Shown: positions 25,466 to 37,819, counted from the stretch's first letter. The stretch: DNA of 64,000 nt from Sarcocystis neurona (GCA_000727475.1 KL647303.1:1031211-1095210); one strand, 5' to 3'. Made by a program: numbers and translations. Notes: generated from the letters alone by a model not told the origin.

Positions 25466-28400
25466 TGCTCCTGTCTTCGCCTACTTCATCTGCGTGTAGT
25501 CCGCAGAAAGTTACTACACATACATCCATACATGTGTATACGTGGCTCCTGTCCTCCCCCCCCTTTCCTCTCCTCCTTCTTCATACTAATGTACATAGAA
25601 AGACTGACACTTCTATCCTATATCCGTAGCTGTCTATTTCTATATACACGTGTATATATGCATATGCCTCGAGGCATACGTCGCATGCATTTTCCTTCCA
25701 ACTGCGACATACGTAGATATATCCAGATGCAGTGCCTTCAGCTATCCCTCAGCAGAGCACTGAATTCTACGCTGCGACGTTCTGAGAGGGCAGTCGGCAC
25801 TTCTTAACACTTTTATATATACTTGTGTATATGTCAAGAAAAACAACGAGGTAATTGCTCGTGTACGTAAACGTGGATACACACGCAGACAGGTACCTTT
25901 CAGCGCGGAGGCGCAGCGAAGCAAACGTGCAACTGCGCGTCAGTGGCTGCGGGTGACTGCACGCGCTGCAGCCGCAGGGAGAGAAGGAAAGGAGACAGCA
26001 GCAGTCAGTAGCGCATCGGACTGCAGCAGCAGCCAGAACCGTCGTAGCCACAAATTCAGCGGCAGCAACTGCCTTTTTCACGACAGCGGCAGCAGGAACA
26101 GCATCACACCAAAGAGGACAACAAGAGCAGTCGCGAGACCCGCAGCAGCAACTGAGCACGTAGTAGGCGAAGCTAGGTTAGTACCTACCGCAGCAGCAGC
26201 AACAGCTCGGGCAGCAAGACAAGCAGCAGGCCCAGCGACTCGACGAACACCAGCGTTAACAAGACGCGCAGCAGCACCGCGAGCAGGAGCAGTAGCAGTA
26301 GCAAGGCCAGCAGCAGGAGCAGCAGCAAGATCAGCAGCATCACCAACGACAACAGCACGCGTAGCAGCAAGAGCAGCAGCAACAGGAGTGGCAAGACGGG
26401 ATGCTGCAGCAGCAGCGAGATTACCCGGATCTGCACCCAGAATTCGTGTTGCAGCAGCAGAGGGAGGGACACCCACTGCAGCAACACTGTACAGCAACGA
26501 GCCAGTTCAAGGGCAGTAGGGCGCGGAACAGGGATGCTGCGGGCCCGCCGAGTCAATAAATACACCTACTGTCCTTTAGAATAACTTCGGCGTCACGGCT
26601 TTCTTCTTCTGTTCCATTTTTAATATATCTCAGCGTACTGTACAGTAGACTACAATGCCCTGCAGGCCGACGCATGGAAGTGCCGGTAGAATTACGTCGC
26701 TCACGTTGTCAACGTATGACAGGACTGCAAGATTTCCTATGATGGATTTCCTGGGCGTGCGTTCCGAAGAGGCTGGAGAGAAGATTGCCACAAGAGCGGC
26801 TCATAAGGTACCTATGTGTGGTCACTCCTCGGACGCGATTTTAATTTGGCTATTGATAAGTTGAGACCTGAGTGGGAAGACAGCTGCTGCATATCTTGCT
26901 CCGAGCTGAGTGAAGCGCTGCAAAGCTGCCTGCGTCTTCGAGTACGTGGTGGGCTCCTGAGAGAGGGCTCCCCGGTCTCTCTGTGTAGGGCGGGAGAGCG
27001 CAGTAGGAAAACGTGCTGCAGTTTTCGCTTGTACTGCGTCGCACAAAAGGCTAGACAGCGACTGCAGGTGCTGCGCTGCATCCCGACAGAACTAATGCAG
27101 CGTCATCACCGCGGCTCAGCTTATCGCAGGAGCGTCCAACCCACTTCTTTCGGAAGAGATTAGTGGTAGTGAAGGACGTCCTCGGTGTTTGCGTGCGTGT
27201 GTGTGTGTGTGAAAGTCTGCAAAATCGAAAGCCCGTGACTCCTCAACACTGACTAGTGTGGCAGGGGGGATGCCTGTGCAGCAAGGAAGTGTTCTGTTGT
27301 GTTTGTTTGTGTGGAGAGCAGCCGAAAGACAAGGTGCTCCACGGGCATATCGTAGCCTTGCTTGCCTTTACGCACCACCGCGTGTACGACGTGCGCACGG
27401 GAGCGGTGGTCGACGCTGGAGCAGCAGCAGGACAGAAGGGCCCCTCAACAGGCGCAGGGGGCTGCGTAACACAACGCCTGTGGGAACGAGAAGAGTCCGG
27501 GCGCGCTGCTCACGAACGACGGGCCGCAGCAACAACATCAGGCTCCCTCGACGGGTCAGAACAGCAGAAACGTGAACAGCAGACGCATCGGCAGGCGCCA
27601 AAGGAGGACAACGGAGACGACACACCTCGGGACCCTGGGAAAGAAGCCTGCCGCCGCAACGGCGTGAGGGCTCCTTTTGCTAATGAAAAGGTCGTTGTGG
27701 ACCCGAAGGACGAGGAGATTGAGGAACAGAACCACAGCGAAGAGAGAGAGGAACTCGAAGAAAAAGAAGAGCTGGAGAGGACGCAGGGACGGCAGGCAGA
27801 AGCTGCCGAGTCGCGAATGCAAGAGTTGCAAGTAGGAGATAAAATTCCTAGCAGCAGGTGCCGCAGCAGATGGAGCACGTAGCGCTCTGCCAGCACGACT
27901 GTTTGGTGCGGCTACTCATAAGAGTGGCACCACGGCTCCTATAACTGGAGCGCAAAACACGTTCTAGCGCATGCGGACATACGCATGTATACATATAATA
28001 ATCTTTGGAATGTACACCATATTCACATATATATATGTATGTACATGTAAGTATATATATATAGGTGCCTATATGCAGCTTTTCGGATGCCTGCAGAGAC
28101 ATTATTAGAGAGCCATATGCAATATATATACATGTATATATATATATATGTATATATATATATGTATGTATATATATGTGTATATATATATATGTATATA
28201 TGTGTGTATATATATATGTATGTATATATACACACGCTGTCTCTCATGCCGCTATGGATAAATGCATAGATCTATATACCCAGACCATATATGTCTATGC
28301 TTTCTACGTTAGAATACATACACATTTGGGGGGGCACACATGCAGTTGAGCAAAATGGGTCTGCGCCCAGTGCAGCTTGAGATAAATGTCTGCGTTTAAC

Positions 28401-31400
28401 GTCTAAGAGGAAGTTGCAAAGTCAAGCACGTATGGAGAAACGTAAGTCGTATGCTTCCGCCAGACACGCATACGGCTGCCTGCGCCGTGCGCTGCTGTTG
28501 AACAGATAGCTGCTGAAGAGATCGTGGGGCCACTGCTGCGCGACTTCCGCGCAGTCGCAGAGGGACTGGTGTATCCGCGGTCGCAAGAGCCTCGGGTTGG
28601 ACGAGTAAGTACCCATTTTACTTCTGGTGCTGCACTGCGGCAGGTCCCAGTCTTACTTATCCTAGAGGTGTGCACCCTGTGGTCAACATTCTACCTGTCT
28701 GTAGATAACGTGACACTGTCCCAGTATCTGCGTATAACTTGTCTATCCTTCTACTACCCCCCTCTCTTTCTATACCTATCCACCTCTTACGTGGAATGTT
28801 CCCTTTGGCACCGTGTACTACTCTAAAGAAGACACGTCTTTTCATGCGTCCCTTTCTTCGTGTGTCCTGACATTTCACCGATCCAGTCTACTATCCCAGA
28901 ATCGAGCCCCCCGCCCCGTCTGACTAGCCCTCTACTCCTGCGTAGCTCTTTACACGCCTCTTTTCCTTTCGTTATCTCTGTGCCTTTCCTCTCTCTCTCT
29001 TCGTATACAGCTCCCTCTCAAAAGTCTTCCTGCTTCTGGACAGTGCCACGAACGCGGTCGCTTTACACGCGCTTCTGCAATATTGCTCCGACACATGTAT
29101 GTGTACGCACGCCCGCGCATCCACTGCGGTCCGTATGTCTCAGCCTGAAGATTCGTATCTGCGGCACACACACGTGTGTTCCCTGACATGGAAGCTCCAC
29201 GTGAACCCGCGTCACACCACGTAGGCCACCATAGTTGTTTACAAGTTACGGCTTCCGCAGTTACACTGCATTCAATCACGATAACACGCTGCACCTGACT
29301 TGTGCCTCAAAGAAGTGTGGGAGGTGCGACCTGTTTATATTACCAGCGTCCCCTTTAAAATCTGTTCTCCAGTGCAGTTGCCCTCTTTCTACAGTAATTA
29401 TATTGTCGGTCAATTACTTGCATTGGCAACGTTCTACATTTTTATCACGCGCAGAGTGTCTTCTCAACTCTCCACCAACTATGCGGTACACTGACACACA
29501 CAGAGGGGAGAACTTCCATCCGTCAATACATGCACCTGCTGTTCTCTTTTTTTCTGCACGTATATCTTTGTCTAGCTCTGTCTGTTCCTGTGTGTACAAG
29601 TACAGACGTAAACCATTAGAGCAGTACTTACGGTTGTTATGTGTCTGCAGCTGAACCCGAAGGAGCAGCAATTAGTTGAACAGTATAGGGCGCGGGCGCT
29701 TGCTCGAGTGCACGACTCGCACGTTCTTGCGAAGTACGCAAAACTACGAGAGTTCTCCGAGCAGCACAAGCAGCAGCGACTGCGCAAGCAACCGCAACCA
29801 ATGCAGCTGCAGCACCAGCAGCAGCATCACATGGCTGACCAGCCGCACATTCCACGAGTAGACACACCAAACAGCTTGCTAGGGATGCAGGGTGATATAA
29901 GCAGTAGCGCATCTTGTTCACGCGACACAAACAATGCTACATGCGACGCTGCCATTGCAGCTCTCGACCGGTTCAGTTCCCACGTACCGACGCCACCTCA
30001 AGCGAGGAAGCAGATTGTTGCTCGCCCTGGGGCTGCAAATTTCGCAAAAGGAGAATTTTCCCCTGAACATGTACCAGTTCCATCTGGGAACGTGTGTTTG
30101 AAGACGGGTGAATCTGGGGAACGAAGCAGTGTTTGCGCTACGTTGACTGACTCGTCACGGTTGCGCGGCGCCGCGGCTGCATCAGACACTGGTGCTGCTG
30201 CTGCTCCTGATGTGGCCTGCGCCGTAGAGACCGCAGCAGCTACGGTACAAAGAGTCGACGGTGTCAGTAGGGCAGATGAGGAGGAGGAAGCCGCAAGTCA
30301 GAGTGCGGAGGTGGCTGCCGGCAGAAAGCGCACCCGTCGAAGAAGCAGCAGCTGCAGTAGCAGCAGACGGAGAAGAAAACTTGTGCTGATAAGAAGCAAT
30401 AATCAAAAAGGGGGACAAGCCCGACTCGCATTCGCAGGCACCCCTAAAAGAGAGAAGAAGTATATATTGCACAGTCAGGTAAAGACGTCTTCTTGCGAGC
30501 CATCCGGGACACCCTCTTCACACGCAACAACGCGGCTCGAGCCGTGCGAGCAGCGACCTCTGCTGCAGGCCAGCGCGGCAACTGCGACACAGATACGCGT
30601 GGAGTTCACACCGTTTAATTCTGCCGATCCTCCTGCACACTGCGTGGAGAAGAGCTCACAGACTCACGACTTGAAAGAACCAAACTCTGATCCATTCCTC
30701 GCTAGTTTCGCCTATCAAGCTGGTGCTCAGAGTGTGGCCACGACAAGTGTGCTAGGGGGGCACTTTTCTGCCGATGGTGCGAATCCACCTCGATCTTCAC
30801 TGCGACACGGGGGTGTCGTGTCAGAACACACAAAAGAAGATGCCGTATCTAGTGCGTGTGGTGAAGTGGAACACAGTTCAACATTGCTGAGCTCTAAACA
30901 ACGAAGCGAAGAAATTTCTGCTAGTGTGAAGAATGCGGGTACCGTTTCCGGCTCCGCAGAAACAGGCGCATCCGCTGCTGTAGAAAAATCGAACGACGGT
31001 GCTGGTACACCTTCTCTAACGTCTTTGTTGCTGGCGCTGCAGTATCGGGGGGGCGGGCCGCAGCGGCAGTTTGAAGAAGTGAGGATTGATAAAGGCGAAC
31101 CGCGCTCTCGTCTCTTCCACAGTTTCCGAAAAGCCACAGAAAAAGAGAGTAAGTGGTCCCTCGGCTGTTCCACATCCCCATCCAAAGTGTAAATTCAGGT
31201 TCCCTTCGCTCGCCGGCAGTGTCGTACATGCCGTATATACATGTGGAATGGGAGGAACTTCCTCAGTTTAGTAATTCTGGACTCACCATTGGTACGCAAA
31301 AACAATACCATTTGCGACCCAGCATGAAGAGGTTGAGCCGTTCACTGCAGCAGAGGCAGCACTTTCCGCGGGCGGCGCGCGCGGAATCAGTGGCTGATTC

Positions 31401-31407
31401 TTCGTGA
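9072..31407 (+). CDS. EXO1: Exonuclease 1 (XPG/FEN1-family 5'-3' exonuclease), 15 exons
   Basis: EXO1 resects DNA 5'-3' in mismatch repair and double-strand-break processing, in the nucleus. Exons: 9072-9092, 10204-10244, 11161-11259, 13665-13729, 15586-15640, 16755-16848, 19027-19074, 20851-20955, 21987-22325, 22990-23079, 25119-25226, 27322-27831, 28506-28604, 29651-31148, 31199-31407. They total 3381 nt in one frame (1126 residues). Motifs: start [20 protein letters not shown] with Asp30; VFDG with Asp78; [12 protein letters not shown] with Glu162/Asp164; SEDSDLL with Asp183/Asp185; GGCDY with Asp311; GLGVATA (helix-hairpin-helix). The residues at 30 and 78 fall at the same positions as in human EXO1. 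A Ser-rich stretch of about 74 extra residues lies between the SEDSD and GGCDY motifs, and an acidic insert follows the nuclease core. The basic [10 protein letters not shown] run in exon 14 could be a nuclear signal. Least certain are the exon 12 acceptor and the last intron (50 nt); unspliced, translation would end at 31192. Confidence 0.9.
9263..9311. repeat. (TA)n microsatellite, EXO1 intron 1
   Basis: Near-pure TA dinucleotides interrupted by single G bases, typical of the tracts scattered through every EXO1 intron. Confidence 0.8.
10497..10660. repeat. TA-rich microsatellite cluster, EXO1 intron 2
   Basis: Repeated tatatagatatatata and tatatacata units over about 160 bp. It gives long Tyr/Ile-rich reading frames on both strands that are not coding. 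Confidence 0.8.
10925..11130. repeat. CTG/GCT-rich tract, EXO1 intron 2
   Basis: Interrupted CTG triplets on the + strand just upstream of EXO1 exon 3. Open in several frames (poly-Cys/Leu/Ala), but it breaks the EXO1 protein if retained, so it is intronic. Confidence 0.7.
11720..11895. repeat. 24-bp minisatellite, EXO1 intron 3
   Basis: About seven copies of a unit close to TATATATGGATTATATATAT, with a GGATT core every roughly 24 bp and small changes (GGATTC, GGATTT). More ordered than the surrounding (TA)n. Confidence 0.75.
14940..15585. repeat. Long interrupted GCT/CTG tract, EXO1 intron 4
   Basis: About 640 bp dominated by GCT/CTG triplets on the + strand, ending exactly at the exon 5 acceptor (ttcag, 15581-15585). 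All three + frames are largely open, giving poly-Ala, poly-Leu or poly-Cys. The exon 4 to exon 5 junction is needed for the conserved LLVFDG motif, so the tract is intronic. Confidence 0.8.
16590..16754. repeat. CTG-rich tract ending at the EXO1 exon 6 acceptor
   Basis: Interrupted CTG triplets run up to the acceptor gctgcag at 16748-16754 and may serve as its pyrimidine-rich region. The same arrangement precedes several EXO1 exons. Confidence 0.7.
20080..20350. repeat. TA/TG-rich microsatellite cluster, EXO1 intron 7
   Basis: Several (TA)n blocks. A longer phrase built on gtagatgt-ttgagaac-cgtc occurs at about 20110 and 20227, so part of it is a roughly 116-bp direct repeat. Confidence 0.7.
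21235..21765. repeat. TATG tetranucleotide array, EXO1 intron 8
   Basis: About 530 bp of tatg units with scattered single-base changes and two (TA)n cores near 21560 and 21605. Higher-order copies are visible: tgaatgtata-tgt blocks near 21340 and 21445, and the atgtatctacgtatgtacgt phrase twice (about 21539 and 21581). Confidence 0.85.
25930..26520. repeat. CAG/AGC-rich tract, EXO1 intron 11
   Basis: About 590 bp rich in CAG and GCA triplets on the + strand, the opposite orientation to the GCT tracts at 7.8-17 kb. Open on both strands as poly-Ala/Arg or poly-Leu. It lies between exons 11 and 12, whose junction aligns to the EXO1 family without it. Confidence 0.75.
28115..28240. repeat. (TA)n/(TATG)n microsatellite, EXO1 intron 12
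   Basis: Alternating tatatata and tgtatg blocks between exons 12 and 13. Among the last large microsatellites before the repeat-poor half of the window. Confidence 0.8.
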
Positions 31408-32138
31408 CGCCCGTCACACCTACGTGTTGAGAGAAAACATTATCTACTTCGAACGTTCAGCGGGGGCGATGCTGAGCCTCGACTGAGGCACAAGCTGAAC
31501 GATACCTGAATGCTCCCGCTGTATAAGTGGTTGACTTGTACTTACATGTCATACTTCTCTACGGCTGCCCACGCGAACAGCAGTACATTCACAGGTGACC
31601 GCACCGGATCAGCAGACGTCTGATCTCGTGTAAAACCATCGATTCACGTCAAACCCTCGCTTCTTGGCTGTTGCCAAACACGTATAATTTAGAGGGTACT
31701 GCTGATTCCCTACAAAGCCTACACTGTGTACGTATCGTGTGTAAATTACCAAAAAGGTTAAGGCTTTCGGCCGGATCTCCAGGAATTCCCACGTTGCACT
31801 CCTTTGTGAGCACGCAACACTTCAACGGTTTTTCGCGGTGGACGAACACCATGTCCGCGAGGTCGTTCTGAATGATGTGATACCACGCATTTCCACCGGA
31901 CGCACTGGACGCATCAACGAGCGACCGCACACTGTGCAAAAATGCATCCATCCAAATTTATGTACATATATATATATATACATATATGTACACACAGATA
32001 CACATGTGCTCACTTTCGAGACCGTGACTCCCTAAACAAGCACGTTTGCCCCGTTCCGTTTGCAGAGGCTTGCTTTTGATGATTTTGCCCCCCGCAGCGC
32101 ACGCACTCTTAACTAAAATGGGCGCACCAGCCGTAGCA
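31408..32138. other. Intergenic gap between convergent EXO1 and TFIP11 genes
   Basis: About 730 bp holding both 3' untranslated regions. One short TA run at about 31965-31990; no coding signal recognised. The two genes point at each other, so their transcripts may overlap here. Confidence 0.6.
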
Positions 32139-35100
32139 TCACTTGCGTTCGTACGTCGTTCCTTTAAGTTTGGTCCACTCGCCTTTGGCCAATTTCAACA
32201 GCTCGTCAACATCTACAGCCGTCCACGAGTGCAGCGCTTTTCCTTTCACGTAGATGAGTTTTTCTTTTACGTACATGTTCATGCGGCCATACGCGTAAAC
32301 CTGCTTGCCTTCCTCTACGCGACCAGGCTTAGGTTTGAACAAAATGTTCTTTTCCTTTGCCAGCCCCTCTAAGTAGTCGAGCAAGCTGATTGGTTGCTCG
32401 GGCTCCACAGGCTTTACCCCCGTTACGCCAGGGCTGCAGATGGCACCGCCGCCCACGTGGCTACCTGCGGCAGCAGCCACGCCCGTGGAGAAGTCGTACG
32501 GACCACCCGCGCCGATGTGGCCACCAGCGAGTCCACTGGAAGGCGGCGGGGGGGGTGCAGCAGTCGGCGGCGGTGCTGGATACGGTGAGGCACCCATGCC
32601 CAAATCATGATGCAGTACATACGCAGGCGAAGCAGAGGCCGCAGCAGCTGCTGCAGGATCTACAGCAGCACCGGGGACAGCTGGCCCCGCGTGTACGGGA
32701 CTGACATGAGGGAGAGCGGAAGTGGCGCCCAGTCCAAGCGGCGCTGGCTGCTGCAGATGGGGAGACACGCCAGCAGCACCCGCGGGACCGGGGGCACCGA
32801 CGGCCTGCATGCCTACAGCAGCAGACGCGAAATTCATCAGTTGCAGCGCCTCTACAAGGACGCCGCTCTGAACACGTGGATGTGCCAGCAGGGCAGGAGG
32901 AAAAATTTGTTTCCACCCTGCGTACCACTCCAGCACCTCAGTGAGATCGACTTGAGGAGTGCCCAGCCACACGCGCAGCACCTGCAGCCAACGCGGGAAG
33001 AAAGCCGTGAGAAAGAGATTCACCAGCATTTCAACAGGCAACAGCGGCACCCAAGCCAGCACGTCCTGAAGTGGCTCCAGCCGCTGGTGGTCCGGCCGCA
33101 CGGGCATATTGAGAAGGTGGTCGTGCAGTTTAGGCATCACAGAGCGCTGCAGCAACGCAGCGAAACTGTACGCGTCGAACACGTTCTTCCACGGAAGAAG
33201 TAACCCCACAGCGCTGCGGTCAGCGGGATGCCACTTCTCATCCAGAGCAGCAGCAATCTTCGCCTGCAGCGGCAGCGACAGCAGCTGCAAGTGTTCACGA
33301 GTGAGGTAAGGTAGCCACGGCTGCAGCCACATGTGAATAGGGACTCGAGCTTTAGACGGGTCCCACGCATTGATCCCCTGTAACAGCTTGGGAACCACTG
33401 CTTCTTCTGTCAGCTGCCCGGCACAGCTAACGGGAAGCGCCGCAAACCACTTCTCCACCACAGACAGACACCGATAGCAGCTGGTGGAGTCGGCTGCACC
33501 AGGGAGCCCAGCACCAGCGCCAGCAAGTGTCCCAGCGGCTGCGCTGTTGGCGTACGCAGACAACTCCTCTTCGCCTTCCTTCTCTGGTTGCCACTCGTTT
33601 ATAATTGCTGTCCGCAAACGCCCCACCACTGCCTGCTGCAGCACCTTCTCTAGAACGTCAAAGCCGAGGCGATATGGCTCTGCACACTCCCGCATTGGTA
33701 GCTGCAGCAGCCTCAGCGTACCAGTGGTGCCTTCGAGCCGCAGAGGAAACAAACCGAGGGTGCTTCTCATTCGCCGGCTTGCTGCTGCTCCACGTTTCCT
33801 CGCGCCAAATGCTTCATCTTCGATCTTCGTAATTTCATCTTCTTGCCATTTTTGAAGACACTTCGCCACAGCAGCGCCTCTGCCAGTCACTTCCCCTCTT
33901 CCACCAGCAGGACCGGGCGTGGCGGCTGCGAGCAGCCCTGCGGCCCAGCAACACGTGCTGCCTGCGACGCCAGACGCACGAACTTTTTCGTCTGCAGCTG
34001 TCACTGCAGAAAGAAATACACGCGTTTCCGCCTCTTCGTGCTGCTGCAGCGACACAAGGAACGCCAGCAGCCGAGCCACCGACGAAGCGGTCACCCCTCC
34101 GGCTCCCTCGAAAGGGTGCGCCGCTGCTGACGACTTCTGAGAGGGCGCAGCCAACTTCGCATTGTCTTCAGCCGACTCTGCTCCCAAAGCGGTCGGCATC
34201 ACCCCAAGTGGAGCCCACCCACGCAGGCGCCGCTCCAAAATGAGACCGGCCAGTGCTGCCAGCACCGCAGGCACCTGCAACAGCCGAAACTCGAAGCGGG
34301 CTGTCGAGCGCCACTCCTCTGCTGCAACCACTAGTGAATCAAGATCCACGCTGCAGTACGGCCCACTTGATGCAGCACTACTGCTGTTGCCGATCGCACG
34401 TAAAGCGCCAGCATCAGCGTCACTTCCCTCCGCGGCAGAACTCTTCGACGGGGCGTCACCAGCTGATTCTGAGGCAGCACCCGAAGTGCCTTTCCGCTTA
34501 GGTGCGACGCTGTCTACGCTCGGACTGCGGCTTTTGCTAGAATCCTCGCTGCCGCTCCATCGGTCAGTCTCTTCTACAAGTTCACCAGCAACCGCTAGCC
34601 GACGGGAACGGAGAGAAGTATGTTTCCGAGAACCTGGTTTTGTTGTTGCCGCTTTCTTACCGGCCTCGTCTGCCGGGAGCTCCTTCGCCTGCTTGCATAC
34701 TGCTGCTGACTCTGCTGCCGTATCCGGCGGTGCAGCACCAGCTGCTTCTGCTCGGTTGCTGGAGTCGGTCACGTGGTCGTAGAGCGCTTGAACGCGCTGC
34801 AGCAGCGCACTTGCCCGGTCCGCGACCACGCACGCGTCACACACAGCAGCAGCAACTTCCTCTTCATACAGTCGAGCAGCAGTCGCTGACGCTGCCTCAG
34901 CCGCCCCTGCAGCAGGACTTCCACAAGGCGCGCTCGTGTTCTGCTCCGCAGTCGAATCCGCAGTGCCCTCACCTGCTGTCGCAGCAGTCCTGGTGCGTTC
35001 ACTAGAAGCACTGGCAGCAACAGTTTTGCACTGCAGAGTTCTCGCGAAAAGACCGGAGGAGGTACCTGCAGCACCCCCCATAGGCACGTAGTCCACGCTT

Positions 35101-37713
35101 TCGAGCAACACCTGCTCTCCGACTTTCTTGTCGCGAACAATTGACTCCAGCTGCGCCTCCACATCACGCACAATCGTCTCTAGCTGCTGCCTCAGCGCCT
35201 TGAAAGGCAGATTCCGCACGCGGGCATCCTCAGCACTTTCTTCCTCATCCGCGTCTCCTCCAGCAACGAGCGATTCTTCGTCTGACAGGAGTGCGCCGTC
35301 CGACCGATCATCGTCTTCTCCTCTTCCCATGTCTCGCTCTGCGGCTGCTCCTGTTTTATCGCCTCCTCCGAGTTTCCGGCCTCTGCGGGCTCCTGCCGCA
35401 GCGGCACGCTGCTTCTGCTGCTGAAGCGTCTGCTGCAGCTCCGACTCGTTCTCTATCACACGCGCCTCCGGCCCAGTCATGTCGATAATTCGCACTGCAG
35501 GCCCCTGCCTCCGCACGGCGCTACTGCTGCTGCTGCGGTACGACTGCTGAAGCTCCTTCACGCGCAGTTCGGCCATCTCTGTCGGACTGAGACCTCCCAA
35601 ACGACGCCGCCGACGCTCCGCGGCTGACAGACCTCCAGCGCCACCCCCGGCACCGCTGCTACTGCCGCCTGCCTTCCCTGGTTTTTTCCATGCTTCAGCA
35701 AATGTCTCTGCTTCCTCTCCCGCTGCTGATTTCTCTCTCTTTCGTGCGCCCAGCAATATATCGAGTGCTGTTAGCTGCTTCCCACGAGCCGCTTTCTTCC
35801 GCTCGACTTTTTCACCCGAGTCCTGCAGCAGCACCAACAGCACAAAGAAAAAGGCACACTAGCGCGGTTCAGCGGAAACTCTTTCTCACGGTGCCCAGGC
35901 GAAAACTGACATAGACACGTCTACAATGAGATACACACCCGGTCACGTACATACATGTATACGTATACATACACGTATACGTAGACATATACAGTCACAC
36001 TTGGAAGACACGCATGCTCATGTATATATATATATATGCATGTGTATATACATATGTACACACACATACATATACGCACAAGTGCACAGGTGCGCCGGCG
36101 ATTTTCTTCAAGAGCGTTTCCACGTCAAACACGTAAAACTGAGTCGAGGTCACCCACATCGCTTGAGTTCAAGTGCCGCCTCCAACGTGAGTACGTAGGT
36201 CTCCGAATATATCGAGAAAGAGCCAGTGCACCGTGGACAAGCGTGTGCACGCATCTAACAAGCACATACACCTTTTGCAAGGACGTACGTATACACACGC
36301 ATGCGACGATGTACATGTGTGGCTCGCACACACCTGCAAACCCTTATTTTTCTCCCTGATGCGGACTTCAAGAGGATTCGCCACGCCTGTTCCATGCCGG
36401 CCTAAACCCCCTCCTTTGAATCCCATTTTCTTCAGCAATTTGAAACCGACACCGTAGGTTTTCTCCATCTTCGCAAAACCCCAGGTGTTCCTCTCCTTTG
36501 CCGGCTGCACTATCCCCGCTCCTCCTTGGGCTGTGTTCTGCCGCATCTGCGCTCCGGTGTCTCCCCTGCTGCTGCTGCTGGAGAAACGAAACGACCTCTG
36601 CCGCACCGTCGCCTTCTCTGTTGCATTCCCCCCCTCTATGTCCTCATCGCTACTGCTGCTGCTCTCCGGCGCAGCTGCTGCCCCTCCGGCCTGCTGCGAT
36701 CCTCGCAATGTTGCTGCGTGGTCCCCTAATCCTTCAGCCGCTGCGTCGCTTGCGCCCGCATCTGTTCCTTCCAGGCCTTCTTTCGTCATCTTGCTACTAC
36801 TGTCATTGCTGCTGCTGCTGGTGTGGCCTGTGCTGCTCTCTCTGCCTTGAGCTGCTGTGGCTGCCTCATCCTGCGATTTGCTGTCGCCTGCTGCAGCTTT
36901 CACGTCTTCGTCTTCACTAGATAAGTCATAGTACGCATCTCCAAGCACTTCTTTCAACACTTGAGCATTTAATATACGCTCCCTGAGAGACATGGATCCT
37001 GCTTCATTTGTTTCTGTCTCGTCTTCCTCTCCTTCCTCTTCAAATACGCCGGCTGCTGCTGGTGATCCAGGGTGCTTCTTCGTCTTCGTGTCTGACGCAT
37101 TCGTCTCCTCTCGTCCTTCTCCTCCGCCAGAAGCAGCGCCAGTAGCAAACTCACGTCTACCACCAGCAGCGCTGGTAGAAGAAGCACCTGCAGCATTGCT
37201 GCCAGTCTCTTGCTGTTCGCCTGTCTTCCGTTTCTTCTGCTCTTGCACTGTGTCTGGCCTCCACACTCCCCCTCCCACAAACTTGATACGACGTCCGTAG
37301 CGCCTGCTGCTCTTGTTTTTGCTGCTGCTGCGGCTTCCGCGTCCGGTGACGCAGCCTTCGGGAACGTCCTCATCTCCGCTTTCCCCGCTGCCGCGACCGT
37401 CGACACAGCCCTCCTCTTCCTCTTCCTCGCTGGTGCTGCTACTGCCCGACACCAGGAGCAGCTGCTCGCTTCTGCCTTTCTTCCCACTCTTCCTTGCACC
37501 CTGTTCCTCCTCTAACTCGTCCTCTACCTCATCAGCGAACACGCCATAAATCTGTTCCTTTCGTTGTGCTAGGTACGAAGTCCCGCCTTCTGCAGCAGTA
37601 GCGCTCCACATTCTGGACGCAGCAAACGAAGAAGCACCGACGGCACCTGAAGTTGCCTGCTGCCCCCGCCGGCGCGGCTCGCCACCACCTTGTCCAAATG
37701 TTGTGTCCCCCAT
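32139..37713 (-). CDS. TFIP11: TFIP11/Ntr1-like G-patch spliceosome-disassembly factor
   Basis: TFIP11 (yeast Ntr1/Spp382) recruits the DEAH helicase Prp43/DHX15 through its G-patch to dismantle post-splicing intron-lariat complexes in the nucleus. Two exons: 36334-37713 (ATG at 37713, 460 codons) and 32139-35822, about 1687 residues in all; the human protein is near 837. Intron 35823-36333 has a GTGTGT donor and CTGCTGCAG acceptor, phase 0. Residues about 411-455 form the G-patch (YGVGFKLLKKMGFKGGGLGR). Exon 2 has a VRIIDMTGPEAR motif matching the family VKVIDMTG. Its GCFC-type region includes FFPRWLQVLRVWLGTP, EVLEWYAGWKQIFP and MWLQPWLPYL. The C-terminus (EGKQVYAYGRMNMYVKEK) matches the TFIP11 end. 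Extra length comes from Ser/Glu- and Ala-rich low-complexity stretches. The gene converges on EXO1. Confidence 0.92.
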
Positions 37714-37819
37714 GCTGACAGACGCTCAAGAAAAAGACCGTTATGAGAAGTATATCATCGGTACGTCGAGCGAGAGCTCGTGAACCTTAAGTCACTCTGT
37801 GTGCGCTTGAAAACAATGC

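Noticed and set aside
25953..26519. 188-codon Ala/Arg-rich + strand ORF (and 139-codon reverse frame)
   Set aside because: Product of the CAG-rich tract; open on both strands and located in EXO1 intron 11.
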